Shown in pieces: positions 27,609 to 42,340 of a stretch of DNA of 64,000 nt. Made by a program: the position numbers and the translations under genes. The stretch is from Pseudorasbora parva (Eukaryota > Chordata > Actinopteri > Cypriniformes > Gobionidae). The notes under the pieces are model-generated. The model saw only the letters and a program-made list of their open reading frames with translations, searched no databases and was not told where the DNA came from. Location of the stretch: positions 30,745,946 through 30,809,945 of the forward strand of contig NC_090186.1 in the NCBI RefSeq assembly GCF_024679245.1, written 5' to 3'. Numbering within the stretch: position 1 is the first letter of the stretch; every line of letters starts with the position of its first letter.

Positions 27609-28149
27609 AGGTGCAATGTGTAATATTAATGAGGATCTATTGACCGGAAAGCAATTTCATTTACATAACTATGTTTTTAGTGGTGTATAAATACCTTATA
27701 TAATGATCCGTTATGTTTTTATTACCTTAGAATAAGACTTTTCTATGTACACCGACTTACAGTGAAGTCACCCTTTTCCACCGGCATGTTTCTACTGTAG
27801 CCCTAAAGGGACAAACTGCTCTACAGAGCGCTAGCTATTCTGTTGTCTCAGACGACATCTTTGTCCTGTGTCGGCCACCATTATACTAGATACATACACT
27901 TACACCTATAGGTGGGATGAAAAAGAACACGCATTTTGTAACCGATGCCATTGTCACATTGTGGGAAAAGACGTTCAAAGAAAAAGAAAGTAATATTCGG
28001 CTGGTCATGTGATTGGTTGCACCCATGGCCGTCATGATTATGTATAAACTTATTTTGTATAAAATATATTTTTAAAGCCACTGATATGAATTTATTAAAA
28101 ACAATTTAAAGGTCTAAAATGTTTACAAGGAAATATACGTAGTGCAGCT
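27609..28149. mobile_element. TTAA-flanked MITE (541 bp)
   Basis: TTAA at 27605-27608 and 28150-28153. The ends are AGGTGCAATGTGTAATATT and, inverted, AGCTGCACTACGTATATTT. It lies directly beside the Angel-like MITE ending at 27592. Non-coding. Confidence 0.75.
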
Positions 28150-28153
28150 TTAA

Positions 28154-32740
<4,587 letters not shown>

Positions 32741-32745
32741 GAAAA

Positions 32746-33300
32746 ATCTGTCATTTATTCACCAATATATCCTTCCAAATCCACCTGACTTTCTTCCACT
32801 GAACACAAAATAAGAATTGTTGAATAATGCACTGGTCACTCTTTTCCATTAATTATGCCTGGATCTTTATTTTTTCAAGCGTAAAAAAAAGAAGATGCAA
32901 AGGCACCGAAAATACCAATGATATTGTTCCCTCTTTTTGAGCTGTTAACAAATAAGAGAGTATGTGAACAAATCAGTCAGACCGGTTAAGTGAACTGAAT
33001 CAATTGATTCATTCGTCCAAGGAAAAAACAAAACAAAACAAAAAAACACTCAATTTGACTATTTATCTGGTTAAGAATGGCTTCAGAAAAATTATAATAT
33101 TGTACAAAAGTCAGACAGACGTCATTTATTATACTTTCATAATGCTTATTGTCATTGTGGAGCTTGAAAGGCAATTTACTTATTGAAAGGAGTGGGCAGA
33201 ATAGGCTTCAAAAATATGCATTTCACGAAGAAGGAAAGTCATGAAGGTTTGGAACAACATGAAAGTGAATAAATAATACATTGCTGTCATTTGTGGGAAC
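32746..33300. mobile_element. Degraded Angel-like MITE
   Basis: Left part resembles CTGTCATTTATTCACC ... CTTCCACTGAACACAAAATAAG; right part resembles GGAAAGTCATGAAGGTTTGG ... AACATGAAAGTGAATAAATAAT. These are the inverted Angel-type subterminal words. Exact ends cannot be set. Confidence 0.5.
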
Positions 33301-33467
33301 TATTATACAATTACTCTTTCTGTGCACAATTACTGTATGTTTATATTTTTAATGATATTGGTTAATGATATTTAATAAAAAATGTACAATGGTATATAGA
33401 TAAAAGTACAGCAAACTTGTATATCTAATATATAATATATATCTAAATCTTAAGTACATTCAATTAT

Positions 33468-34489
<1,022 letters not shown>

Positions 34490-34493
34490 TTAA

Positions 34494-35260
34494 AGGGGTA
34501 CTTCAGTGCTGGGAAGGTGAATCTGTATTTAAACTGGGTCATCAATGTAGTAGAAATGTGAAATTATTTTTGAATTTGGTGCCTTCTAGACTGAGAAAAG
34601 ACAGAAAATGTAGTTTTGTCTCATGGGGATGAAAGACTACAATTCCCAGAATGCTTCGCTGCCCGGTGAGGCCACTCCCAAAGCCACCAACTTGATAACT
34701 GTGACTGAGTTAGAGAAGAAACTACAATTAAAAACGTAACGTGTCTGTTCAATATAATGAGTGAGTCACCACTGAGCACTAACTGCAGGAGTCAGATAAA
34801 TGAGCTGATGAGCTCTCGTGATGAGAGCTGAGGTAATCGCGACTACACTCACGGCATACATTCACAAAGCGAGTTCAGTCTGGCGCGTTTCAGTTCATGC
34901 CTTTGCAAGCTTAACTTTCATAGAAATTAATTTGAGAAGTTAAAAGACTTACATTTCTCACCATAGCTCCATTTAAATGAGTGCCTGCAGCTGAGCTGAG
35001 CTCTGAGTGTGATCTCCCATCCCCCATGCTCGGGTTCAAAACATGAGGAAATGGCTCCCTCTGCTGGTTGTAGTCTTTAGCCTTTGGCCAAACATTCCTC
35101 CTATGATGAAAATATCGTCAATTTGCATCATAGGAGGAATTTTTCCAGAAATAAAATGCATAAATCTCTTGTCTCAGGGGGATATGAGGGGGGAAAGCAC
35201 ATTTATTTGAATATACTCCAGGGTTTCTACTGATATAAAGCCATATGCTAATCCATATGG
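34494..35260. mobile_element. TTAA-type repeat, right end unconfirmed
   Basis: Starts after TTAA at 34490-34493 with AGGGGTACTTCAGTGCTGGG, a terminus I recall from fish repeats. The interior includes GGATGAAAGACTACAATTCCCAGAATGC and a 15-bp perfect hairpin (35094-35140). It appears to end where the next repeat begins at 35261, but no mirrored terminus was found. Confidence 0.5.
35094..35140. repeat. 15-bp perfect hairpin
   Basis: ATTCCTCCTATGATG (35094-35108) pairs with CATCATAGGAGGAAT (35126-35140) around a 17-base loop. Confidence 0.85.
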
Positions 35261-35678
35261 TTAATTCACCCAAAAATTTAAATGATGTCATTAAGGACTC
35301 TAATGTTGTTTAACACCCGTAAAACCTCCGTTTATCTTCGGAAAAACAGTTTAAGATTTCTATATTTAGTCCGAGAGCTTTCTGTTCCTCCATTGGAAGT
35401 GTGTGCACACTATACTTTAATCAGCGTATTGATTCATGATTCGCCCATTTCAGGTGATTTCAGCAGTTTAGTATACGCGATCCGAATCATGAATCAATAC
35501 GCTGATTCATAACCATTCGAATCTTTATTTGAGGATTGAAAACAAACCCGGAAGAGAAATCAATGCTGAATAAAGTCGTAGTTTTTGTTATTTTTGGACC
35601 GAAATGTATTTTTGATGCTTCAGAGATTCAAATTAACCAACTGATGCATATGGACTACTTTGATGATGTTTTTATTAC

Positions 35679-36060
35679 TGTAGCAAAGTTCGATATGATA
35701 AGGAAGGAAGAGGACAAGGGGTCGGCTGGACGGTTGATGCTGTATCTTTATTAAACTCAATATCTTTGCCAACACACACTGTGGTGTGGTATCTCAATGA
35801 ACAACGATCGCTCAGTCACTTCCGGGTCGGCACTTCCGGCTTCCGGTAACTCTGTCTCTGTAAGGGGGGTTTGGCATCAACCGTCCGGGCTCTCTCTCTT
35901 CCCGATCTCCGGTTCCACTGATGTTTTATCCCCTCTCCGCGCTCATTACTAGAACAAGAGACAGGTGTTATTAATCTGCTTCCAACCCACTCACGTACCG
36001 CTTGTCCCGCGGCTCTCTCTCCCGCTGCAGACCTCGCTGAACCACGCCCCCCTTGCCACA
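35679..36060 (-). repeat. 3' LTR of the Gmr1-like element
   Basis: 382 bp and same length as the other LTR (constant offset of 4746). On the coding strand it encodes the last about 80 codons and stop of gag-pol. TTTATTAAA (AATAAA-type on the coding strand: TTTAATAAA) lies at about 35746-35755 and may serve in polyadenylation. Confidence 0.95.
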
Positions 36061-39000
36061 TACCCCCACCGCCCGACTCAGGCCGGGGAGCCGTCCGGCC
36101 TGCAGCCCCCCCCCCCCCATTTCTGGAGAGGAAGTCGGCCACAGCCATCTGAGCACCCGGCCTGTGGACCACCTGGAACTTAAAAGGCTGAAGAGCTAGA
36201 TACCAACGAGTGATCCGCGCGTTGGTATCCTTCATGCGGTGGAGCCATTGGAGAGGAGCGTGGTCCGAACAGAGGGTGAACTCCCGCCCCAGAAGGTAGT
36301 AGCGGAGGGTGAGAACGGCCCACCTGATGGCAAGGCACTCTTTTTCGATGGTGCTGTACTTAGCCTCTCTCTTCGAGAGCTTACGGCTAATGTACAGCAC
36401 CGGCCGCTCTCCCCCCTCCACCTCCTGGGCCAGGACTGCGCCCAGCCCCCTGTCCGACGCGTCAGTCTGCAACAGAAAAGGGAGAGAAAAGTCAGGGGAG
36501 TGTAACAGCGGCCCGCCACATAGAGCAGCCTTAACTCGGGTGAAGGCCTGCTGGCACGGCTCCGTCCATTGGACCGTATCTGGTAGCCCCTTTTTAGTAA
36601 GGTCAGTCAGAGGGCTGGTGAGGTCCGAATAATTTGGAATAAACCGTCTATAATATCCCGCCAGCCCCAAGAACTGCCTTACCTCCTTTTTGGTCTTGGG
36701 CCTCGGACAGGTTGCAATTGCGGCGGTCTTATCAATTTGGGGACGCACCTGCCCATGACCCAAGTGGAAGCCCAGATACCTTACCTCCACCCGCCCAATT
36801 GCACACTTCTTCGGGTTGGCCGTGAGCCCCGCTCCCCTCAACGACCTCAAGACCGCCCGGACATGCTGCATATGCCGCTGCCAATCGTGACTGTAAATCA
36901 CGATATCGTCCAGGTAGGCAGCAGCATATGCGGCATGGGGACGCAAAATCCTGTCCATGAGTCGCTGAAAGGTAGCGGGTGCCCCGAACAAGCCGAAGGG
37001 AAGCGTGACGAATTGGTGCAATCCGAACGGCGTGGTGAAGGCCGTCTTTTCTTTGGACAATGGAGACAAGGGGATCTGCCAATAGCCCTTCGTTAAGTCC
37101 AATGTCGAATAAAATCGAGCCGTGCCCAGCCGATCAAGCAACTCGTCAACCCGCGGCATTGGATACGCGTCGAATTTCGACACTGCGTTCACCTTGCGGT
37201 AGTCCACACAGAACCTGACCGAGCCGTCGGTTTTAGGAACTAAAACGATCGGGCTCGCCCAGTCACTGTTGGACTCCTCTATTACTCCCATATCGAGCAT
37301 TGCCCCTAATTCTTCCTGAACTACTTTTTTCTTGTGTTCAGGTAAGCGATACGGCCGGCTGCGAACTACCACGCCCGGCTCGGTCTCGATATGGTGCTGA
37401 ATTAAGTCGGTACGTCCCGGTAGGGGCGAGAACACGTCGGCGAATTCCGCCTGTAGCTTTGAGAGATCAGTGAGTTGGGACGGTGAGAGGTGATCTCCCC
37501 CAGGGGCCAATGCGACCGATTGTGCTTTGATGCTCGCCTCTGGCCCGAGATCATCCTCTCCCCCGATCACCGTCGCCAACAACACTGATTCCACCTCATT
37601 CCATTTTTTCAGGAGGTTGAGGTGATAAATTTGCCGTGCCCCGTTCCTATCGGACCGTATCACTTCATAATCGAGGTCTCCCACCTGTCGTGCGACCTCA
37701 AACGGCCCCTGCCACTTCGACATTAATTTAGAGCTCGATGTAGGGAGTAATACGAGCACTTTCTCTCCCGGTGTAAATTTGCGTAGTCTCGTACCCCTGT
37801 TATACGACCGGCTTTGGCGGTCCTGGGCTTGCAACAAATTCTCCCTAGATAGCCGCCCCAAGGTGTGGAGTTTTGTTCGCAAGTCCAGCACATATTGAAT
37901 TTCGTTTTTGGCCAAAGAAGGTCCCTCCTCCCAAGTTTCTCGTAGGACGTCCAGCACCCCCCGGGGCTGTCGTCCGTAGAGAAGCTCGAAGGGGGAAAAC
38001 CCCGTGGAGGCTTGTGGGACCTCCCGCACAGCGAATAAGAGGGGTTCTAACCACCGATCCCAATTTTTGGCGTCTTCCTGTACGAATTTACGGATCATGG
38101 ATTTAAGAGTGCGATTAAATCGTTCGACCAAGCCGTCTGTTTGTGGGTGATAGACGCTTGTCCGAATCGATTTGATGCCCAATAACCCGTATAATTCGCT
38201 TAGCGTGCGTGACATAAACGCCGTGCCTTGATCAGTGAGGATTTCCTTCGGAATCCCCACTCGGGAGATTAAACGAAACAGTGCGTCCGCAACACTCTTC
38301 GCCGAGATGTTGCGGAGAGCCACTGCTTCCGGATATCGCGTTGCGTAGTCCACGATAACTAGCGCAAAACGATGTCCGCGTGCGGATCGCTCTAATGGCC
38401 CGATGAGGTCCATCGCAATTCTCTCGAAGGGGACCTGCATTAATGGAAGGGGGCGCAATGGCGCTTTTGGGGAGGCCAGTGGATTCACCAACTGACATTC
38501 AGGACAAGACGCGCACCACCTGCGCACATTGTCGTGAATGCCTGGCCAAAAAAATCGGGTCATTAAACGATTCAGCGTGGCCGCCTGTCCCAGGTGGCCC
38601 GCCATTGGGTTAGAATGAGCCGCCTGGAAAAGCATTTCCCGGCGGCTCTTTGGTACTAACAACTGGGTTGTATCTACCTTTGTCTGAGCGTCTTGGGTCA
38701 CTCGATACAACCTGTCCTTAATTATGGCAAAATAAGGATACGTGACGGGCAGGGCGGGTTGAAGGGACTGACCGTCGATAGTGCGGACCTGTTGGAAAGC
38801 ATGTTTTAGGGTATCGTCCTGAGACTGCTCCAGAGGAAAGTCATCGCGGTCCGAGAGAATCAGTCTCTCGACCCCGCTCGGTTCCTCTGAAGCCGTTTCC
38901 GAGGGCCCCGTATCAGTCTCGCCAACCTGCACCCGCACCGCCCCGTTCCTAGCCTGGCTCCCCCAAGCGGCATCCGCGCATATCGACCCCAATAACGCCG

Positions 39001-40381
39001 GAAAGGCGGGCCAATTCGTCCCCAGAATTAGCGGATGCCGGAGGTGGGGACTAACCGCCACCTCAACACTATGATTTTCTCCCCTGAACTGAATCGTGAC
39101 TGGTACAAGCGGATATTCCACCACATCCCCGTGCACACACCGCACCTTAACCATGCGGCTTGTATCCAATGCCCCAGGCTGCATCAGGCTTTGATGGATC
39201 GAGGTTTGGTTACATCCTGAATCCACCAAGGCCTGATATGTACCCCCCTTGATACTCACAGGAACTTGGTACTCTCCTGCTTGATCAGGGGTGGTCCGCT
39301 GGACGTCCGGGACCCGGATCATTGTCCCGATATCCATCATTGGACATCGGTCCACAAAATGGTCCGGGTCACCGCACCGCCAGCAGGCCAGCCCAGGCCT
39401 GCCCGCCGCCCCTGCGGCGGGGAGTGGGTTGGAATATGAGCGCGGAGGGGGGGTGGAACCGGAACCGATATCCCCGCCCGACCCCAGCAGCCCCGCCCCC
39501 CTGGGCGGGGCCCTCGAACTCCCGTATTGCCCTGGGCCCATTCCACCCCGACCTCTGGGGGGAATACGAGGGGGCCCTGGAGGGCGGGACCTAGGGAGAG
39601 GGACAGGAGGAGAAGGAGAGACAGAGGGGGGAGAGAAAGAGGGAGAAGTTAAACGGGGTTCGCCGACCCCTGGGCACGCCACCAGATGGTCCTCCGCCAG
39701 GTTGATGGCCGTCGTCAGCGACGTGGGCCGGTGGCACTGGACCCACTCGGCGGTCTTCTTGGGAAGCCGAGCTATGAACTGTTCCAGTACCACCAGATCG
39801 ATGATGTGGTCCACGTCGCTTCCACCGGCCAATAGCCATTTGCGGCAGGCGTCCCGGAGCTGGTGGGCCATCGCGAAGGGCCGGCCGGTCTCCCCCCACT
39901 CAAGCGAGCGGAAACGCTGACGGTGTTGTTCGGGGGTCCGACCGACCCGCTGAATGATGGCCCTCTTCAGATCGTCGTAATCCAGGAGGTTCGCCACCGG
40001 CAGTTGTTGGGCGGCCGCCTGGGCTTCTCCGCTGAGCAATGGAATAAGGCGCACCGGCCACTGTGCCCGGGGCCACCCGCAGGCCTCCGCCGCTTTCTGA
40101 AAAAGGTCTATGAAGGCCTCGGGATCGTCCTGTGGCCCCATCTTGTGTAGGGGCACGTGGACCGGTGCGCTGGCGAGCCCGGCGGCTTCGGTGTGAACCT
40201 CCCGGTCTATCCAGCTCCGGAACCTCTCGCGGTCCTCTTGCTGGCCGCGGACGATGGCCTCGAATCGACGCTCCTGGTCCGCCCGCAGCTCCAGCATGGC
40301 CTGATGTTGATTCTGGTGGAGGGCCGCGAGAGAGGTGATAATGTCCGCAAACGGCGTGGCGGAGGGCGTTGGAGTAGTCAT
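35816..40381 (-). CDS. Gag-Pol polyprotein of a Gmr1-like retrotransposon
   Basis: A single 1521-residue frame with no stop between Gag and Pol. Residues 1-60 include a charged, probably coiled region. Residues 85-235 are capsid-like and from about 148 resemble a SCAN domain (RQRFRSLEW, LVVLEQFIARLP, WVQCHRP). A Pro/Gly/Arg-rich linker (about 245-330) precedes a CX2CX4HX4C zinc knuckle (C333, C336, H341, C346). Protease active site DSG is at 387-389. Integrase has a His/Cys zinc region (H589, H596, C626, C629) and a D,D35E triad at D658, D717 and E753, followed by a GPF module near 892-894. Reverse transcriptase follows with D1095 and YLDD at 1156-1159; RNase H has D1307, E1346 and D1373. Residues from 1441 are encoded by the 3' LTR. 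The ATG at 40381 is the first in frame, 44 bases inside the 5' LTR. Particles would form in the cytoplasm and cDNA integrate in the nucleus. No env is present. Confidence 0.93.
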   Translation of the reverse strand: MTTPTPSATPFADIITSLAALHQNQHQAMLELRADQERRFEAIVRGQQEDRERFRSWIDREVHTEAAGLASAPVHVPLHKMGPQDDPEAFIDLFQKAAEACGWPRAQWPVRLIPLLSGEAQAAAQQLPVANLLDYDDLKRAIIQRVGRTPEQHRQRFRSLEWGETGRPFAMAHQLRDACRKWLLAGGSDVDHIIDLVVLEQFIARLPKKTAEWVQCHRPTSLTTAINLAEDHLVACPGVGEPRLTSPSFSPPSVSPSPPVPLPRSRPPGPPRIPPRGRGGMGPGQYGSSRAPPRGAGLLGSGGDIGSGSTPPPRSYSNPLPAAGAAGRPGLACWRCGDPDHFVDRCPMMDIGTMIRVPDVQRTTPDQAGEYQVPVSIKGGTYQALVDSGCNQTSIHQSLMQPGALDTSRMVKVRCVHGDVVEYPLVPVTIQFRGENHSVEVAVSPHLRHPLILGTNWPAFPALLGSICADAAWGSQARNGAVRVQVGETDTGPSETASEEPSGVERLILSDRDDFPLEQSQDDTLKHAFQQVRTIDGQSLQPALPVTYPYFAIIKDRLYRVTQDAQTKVDTTQLLVPKSRREMLFQAAHSNPMAGHLGQAATLNRLMTRFFWPGIHDNVRRWCASCPECQLVNPLASPKAPLRPLPLMQVPFERIAMDLIGPLERSARGHRFALVIVDYATRYPEAVALRNISAKSVADALFRLISRVGIPKEILTDQGTAFMSRTLSELYGLLGIKSIRTSVYHPQTDGLVERFNRTLKSMIRKFVQEDAKNWDRWLEPLLFAVREVPQASTGFSPFELLYGRQPRGVLDVLRETWEEGPSLAKNEIQYVLDLRTKLHTLGRLSRENLLQAQDRQSRSYNRGTRLRKFTPGEKVLVLLPTSSSKLMSKWQGPFEVARQVGDLDYEVIRSDRNGARQIYHLNLLKKWNEVESVLLATVIGGEDDLGPEASIKAQSVALAPGGDHLSPSQLTDLSKLQAEFADVFSPLPGRTDLIQHHIETEPGVVVRSRPYRLPEHKKKVVQEELGAMLDMGVIEESNSDWASPIVLVPKTDGSVRFCVDYRKVNAVSKFDAYPMPRVDELLDRLGTARFYSTLDLTKGYWQIPLSPLSKEKTAFTTPFGLHQFVTLPFGLFGAPATFQRLMDRILRPHAAYAAAYLDDIVIYSHDWQRHMQHVRAVLRSLRGAGLTANPKKCAIGRVEVRYLGFHLGHGQVRPQIDKTAAIATCPRPKTKKEVRQFLGLAGYYRRFIPNYSDLTSPLTDLTKKGLPDTVQWTEPCQQAFTRVKAALCGGPLLHSPDFSLPFLLQTDASDRGLGAVLAQEVEGGERPVLYISRKLSKREAKYSTIEKECLAIRWAVLTLRYYLLGREFTLCSDHAPLQWLHRMKDTNARITRWYLALQPFKFQVVHRPGAQMAVADFLSRNGGGGAAGRTAPRPESGGGGMWQGGRGSARSAAGERAAGQAVREWVGSRLITPVSCSSNERGEGIKHQWNRRSGRERARTVDAKPPLQRQSYRKPEVPTRK
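36061..36070 (-). other. Polypurine-tract-like sequence
   Basis: On the coding strand GGTGGGGGTA lies immediately before the 3' LTR, the expected place for the plus-strand primer of reverse transcription. It overlaps the gag-pol frame. Confidence 0.6.
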
Positions 40382-40405
40382 GGCGGCGGCGCGGTCCTAC
40401 TTCCT

Positions 40406-40423
40406 TCCCGGGTTACGGCACCA
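40406..40423 (-). other. Primer-binding site
   Basis: One base after the 5' LTR the coding strand reads TGGTGCCGTAACCCGGGA, the complement of a tRNA 3' end terminating ACGGCACCA. The acceptor end resembles that of tRNA-His, but with at least one difference; the tRNA cannot be assigned by eye. Confidence 0.75.
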
Positions 40424-40424
40424 C

Positions 40425-40806
40425 TGTAGCAAAGTTCGATATGATAAGGAAGGAAGAGGACAAGGGGTCGGCTGGACGGTTGATGCTGTATCTTTATTAA
40501 ACTCAATATCTTTGCCAACACACACTGTGGTGTGGTATCTCAATGAACAACGATCGCTCAGTCACTTCCGGGTCGGCACTTCCGGCTTCCGGTAACTCTG
40601 TCTCTGTAAGGGGGGTTTGGCATCAACCGTCCGGGCTCTCTCTCTTCCCGATCTCCGGTTCCACTGATGTTTTATCCCCTCTCCGCGCTCATTACTAGAA
40701 CAAGAGACAGGTGTTATTAATCTGCTTCCAACCCACTCACGTACCGCTTGTCCCGCGGCTCTCTCTCCCGCTGCAGACCTCGCTGAACCACGCCCCCCTT
40801 GCCACA
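40425..40806 (-). repeat. 5' LTR of the Gmr1-like element
   Basis: 382 bp, apparently identical to the 3' LTR. It should carry the promoter; no convincing TATA box was picked out by eye. An open frame of 81 codons here is the same as the C-terminal tail of gag-pol, because the LTR repeats it. Confidence 0.95.
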
Positions 40807-40992
40807 ATTACATTTCTGGAAAAGGACAGTATAGTGTGCATACACTTTCATTGGAGGAACAGAAAAGCTCTCGGAATATAAAATATCTTAAACTGTGTTC
40901 GGAAGATGAACGGAGGTCTTACGGGTGTGGAACGACATTAGGGTGAGTCATTAATGACATCATTTACATTTTTGGGTGAACTAACCCTTTAA

Positions 40993-41760
40993 GACACTAA
41001 CAGTAGGCAGTTATTAAGGTCCAATAACTTAGGGTAATAAATAACTTAGGACACCAACAACGTAGGTCACTAAAATACCAGGAAAAAAATGTCCAGGGTT
41101 CTTAATCACATGTCCAAACAAGTCATTTTCCTACTGCAGGAAGACATGAGGATTGCAGATGTGACCTGACCAATAAACTGCATTGTCTGTAATATGAGCA
41201 AAGTGCTGGTGGCCACAAGTGTTTTAAACACTGATAATAATAAGTAATGTTTCTTAAATAAGCATATTAGCCCTTTTCACTCATAGAGGTCTCTACAGTG
41301 GACAATAGCATTTTCTTGCATATGCATGGGTTTTGATGGCATAGTTGCACATCATCCTCTACAGTGGAGCAAAGTGCATCGTCCTATACATTGCCACCAA
41401 GTGGCAAGCCGTTGTATGTGATTTTATCCCCCTTTAAACCAAGATGGCCAATGGTCAGTCAGAAATGCTAAGTTGCTCCGAATTATCTATTCATTCCTTC
41501 TATACAAGACTCTTGCAGTCATGTCAGTTACATTTTCCAAGTGTTGTTTTTAGATTGGGAGGAAATTTGGATTAATCATCTGTCCACTAAATTGGGCATC
41601 CTGCATCAGTAGCTATATTTCAGCTACAATTCATACTATTACTATGATTGTTTTATAGACTTAATCTGCAGTAACTTTTTTGACTATAAATAAATGTATT
41701 TGTGTTAATACAAATTAGAATGTAATTTTCATTAACATAAAACATAATGGGATTACATAA
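40993..41760. other. Noncoding, no gene seen
   Basis: AT-rich, with no bounded repeat. Confidence 0.4.
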
Positions 41761-41764
41761 GTAA

Positions 41765-42340
41765 TGTATGTTACAAGTAAGGCGCGTTAATTGTAATGCA
41801 TTTCTTTACGCGTTAAAAAAGTAATCTGATTACATAATACGTTTCTTGTAATGTATTACTTTAATCGTAACATCAAAAATAAATCTGATTACATAATGCA
41901 TGTCTACTCGTAACAACAAAAATGTATCTGATTACAAAATGAATGTTACTTGTAATGCATGTTACTTTACTCGTTAGATCAAAAAGTAATCTGATTACGT
42001 AATGTTGGTTTACTCTTTGCACCAAAAAAGTAATCTGATTACATAATGCATGTTGCTTGTAATGCATTACTTTACTTGTTAGATCAAAAAGTACTCTGAC
42101 TATGTAACGCATGTTACTTGCAATGTTACTTTACTCCTTATCAAAAAGTAATCTGATTACATGATGCATGTTACTTGTTTTGCTCATAACATCTCTTCAT
42201 AACATAGTTGTAACATCATAACTCATAACATCAAAAAAGTAATCTCATTATGTAACACGTTATTTCCAATGTGTTATTTTACTCCTTACACTAAAAAGTA
42301 ATCTGATTGCGTAACATGTTACTTGTAATGCTTTACCCCC
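41765..42340. repeat. Degenerate tandem repeat, units of about 60-70 bp
   Basis: A unit close to AAGTAATCTGATTACATAAT, then GCATGTTACTTGTAATGCAT, then TACTTTACTCGTTAGATCAA repeats about seven to eight times with drift. Each unit holds a TAATCTGATTA near-palindrome and many hold ATGCAT or TGCATT. A 79-codon minus-strand frame across it is repeat-derived and not a gene. Confidence 0.8.

Larger units (their letters stand above)
35679..40806 (-). mobile_element. Gmr1-like Ty3/gypsy LTR retrotransposon, complete
   Basis: A 5128-bp element flanked by the 5-bp target duplication ATTAC (35674-35678 and 40807-40811). The two 382-bp LTRs (35679-36060 and 40425-40806) show no differences when read side by side. 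They begin TGTGGCAAGG and end GCTACA on the coding strand. A primer-binding site follows the 5' LTR (40406-40423) and a G-rich tract precedes the 3' LTR (36061-36070). One 1521-codon gag-pol frame fills the interior. The domain order protease, integrase, reverse transcriptase, RNase H is that of the Gmr1 group of Ty3/gypsy, not of ordinary gypsy elements. There is no envelope gene. Everything visible is intact, so it is young and could be mobile. Confidence 0.95.
35261..40988. mobile_element. Angel-like foldback MITE split by the LTR element
   Basis: The left part 35261-35678 and right part 40807-40988 form one older MITE. The outer arms mirror each other: CACCCAAAAATTTAAATGAT with ATGTTGTTTAACACCCGTAA on the left, against TTACGGGTGTGGAACGACAT and CATTTTTGGGTGAACTAACC on the right. 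TTAA follows at 40989-40992. The normal left terminus is clipped. The relative at 27185-27592 lacks the LTR insertion and so serves as an empty-site comparison. Confidence 0.7.

Noticed and set aside
35094..35140. microRNA precursor
   Set aside because: The stem is only 15 bp and lies inside an apparent TTAA-type repeat; too short for a typical precursor and no other support.
39291..39920. 209-codon plus-strand open frame
   Set aside because: It lies antisense to the Pro/Gly-rich linker of gag-pol; the high GC makes chance frames long. No domain.
35679..40806. Endogenous retrovirus
   Set aside because: No envelope frame lies between RNase H and the 3' LTR, and domain order and RT type fit a Gmr1-like Ty3/gypsy retrotransposon.
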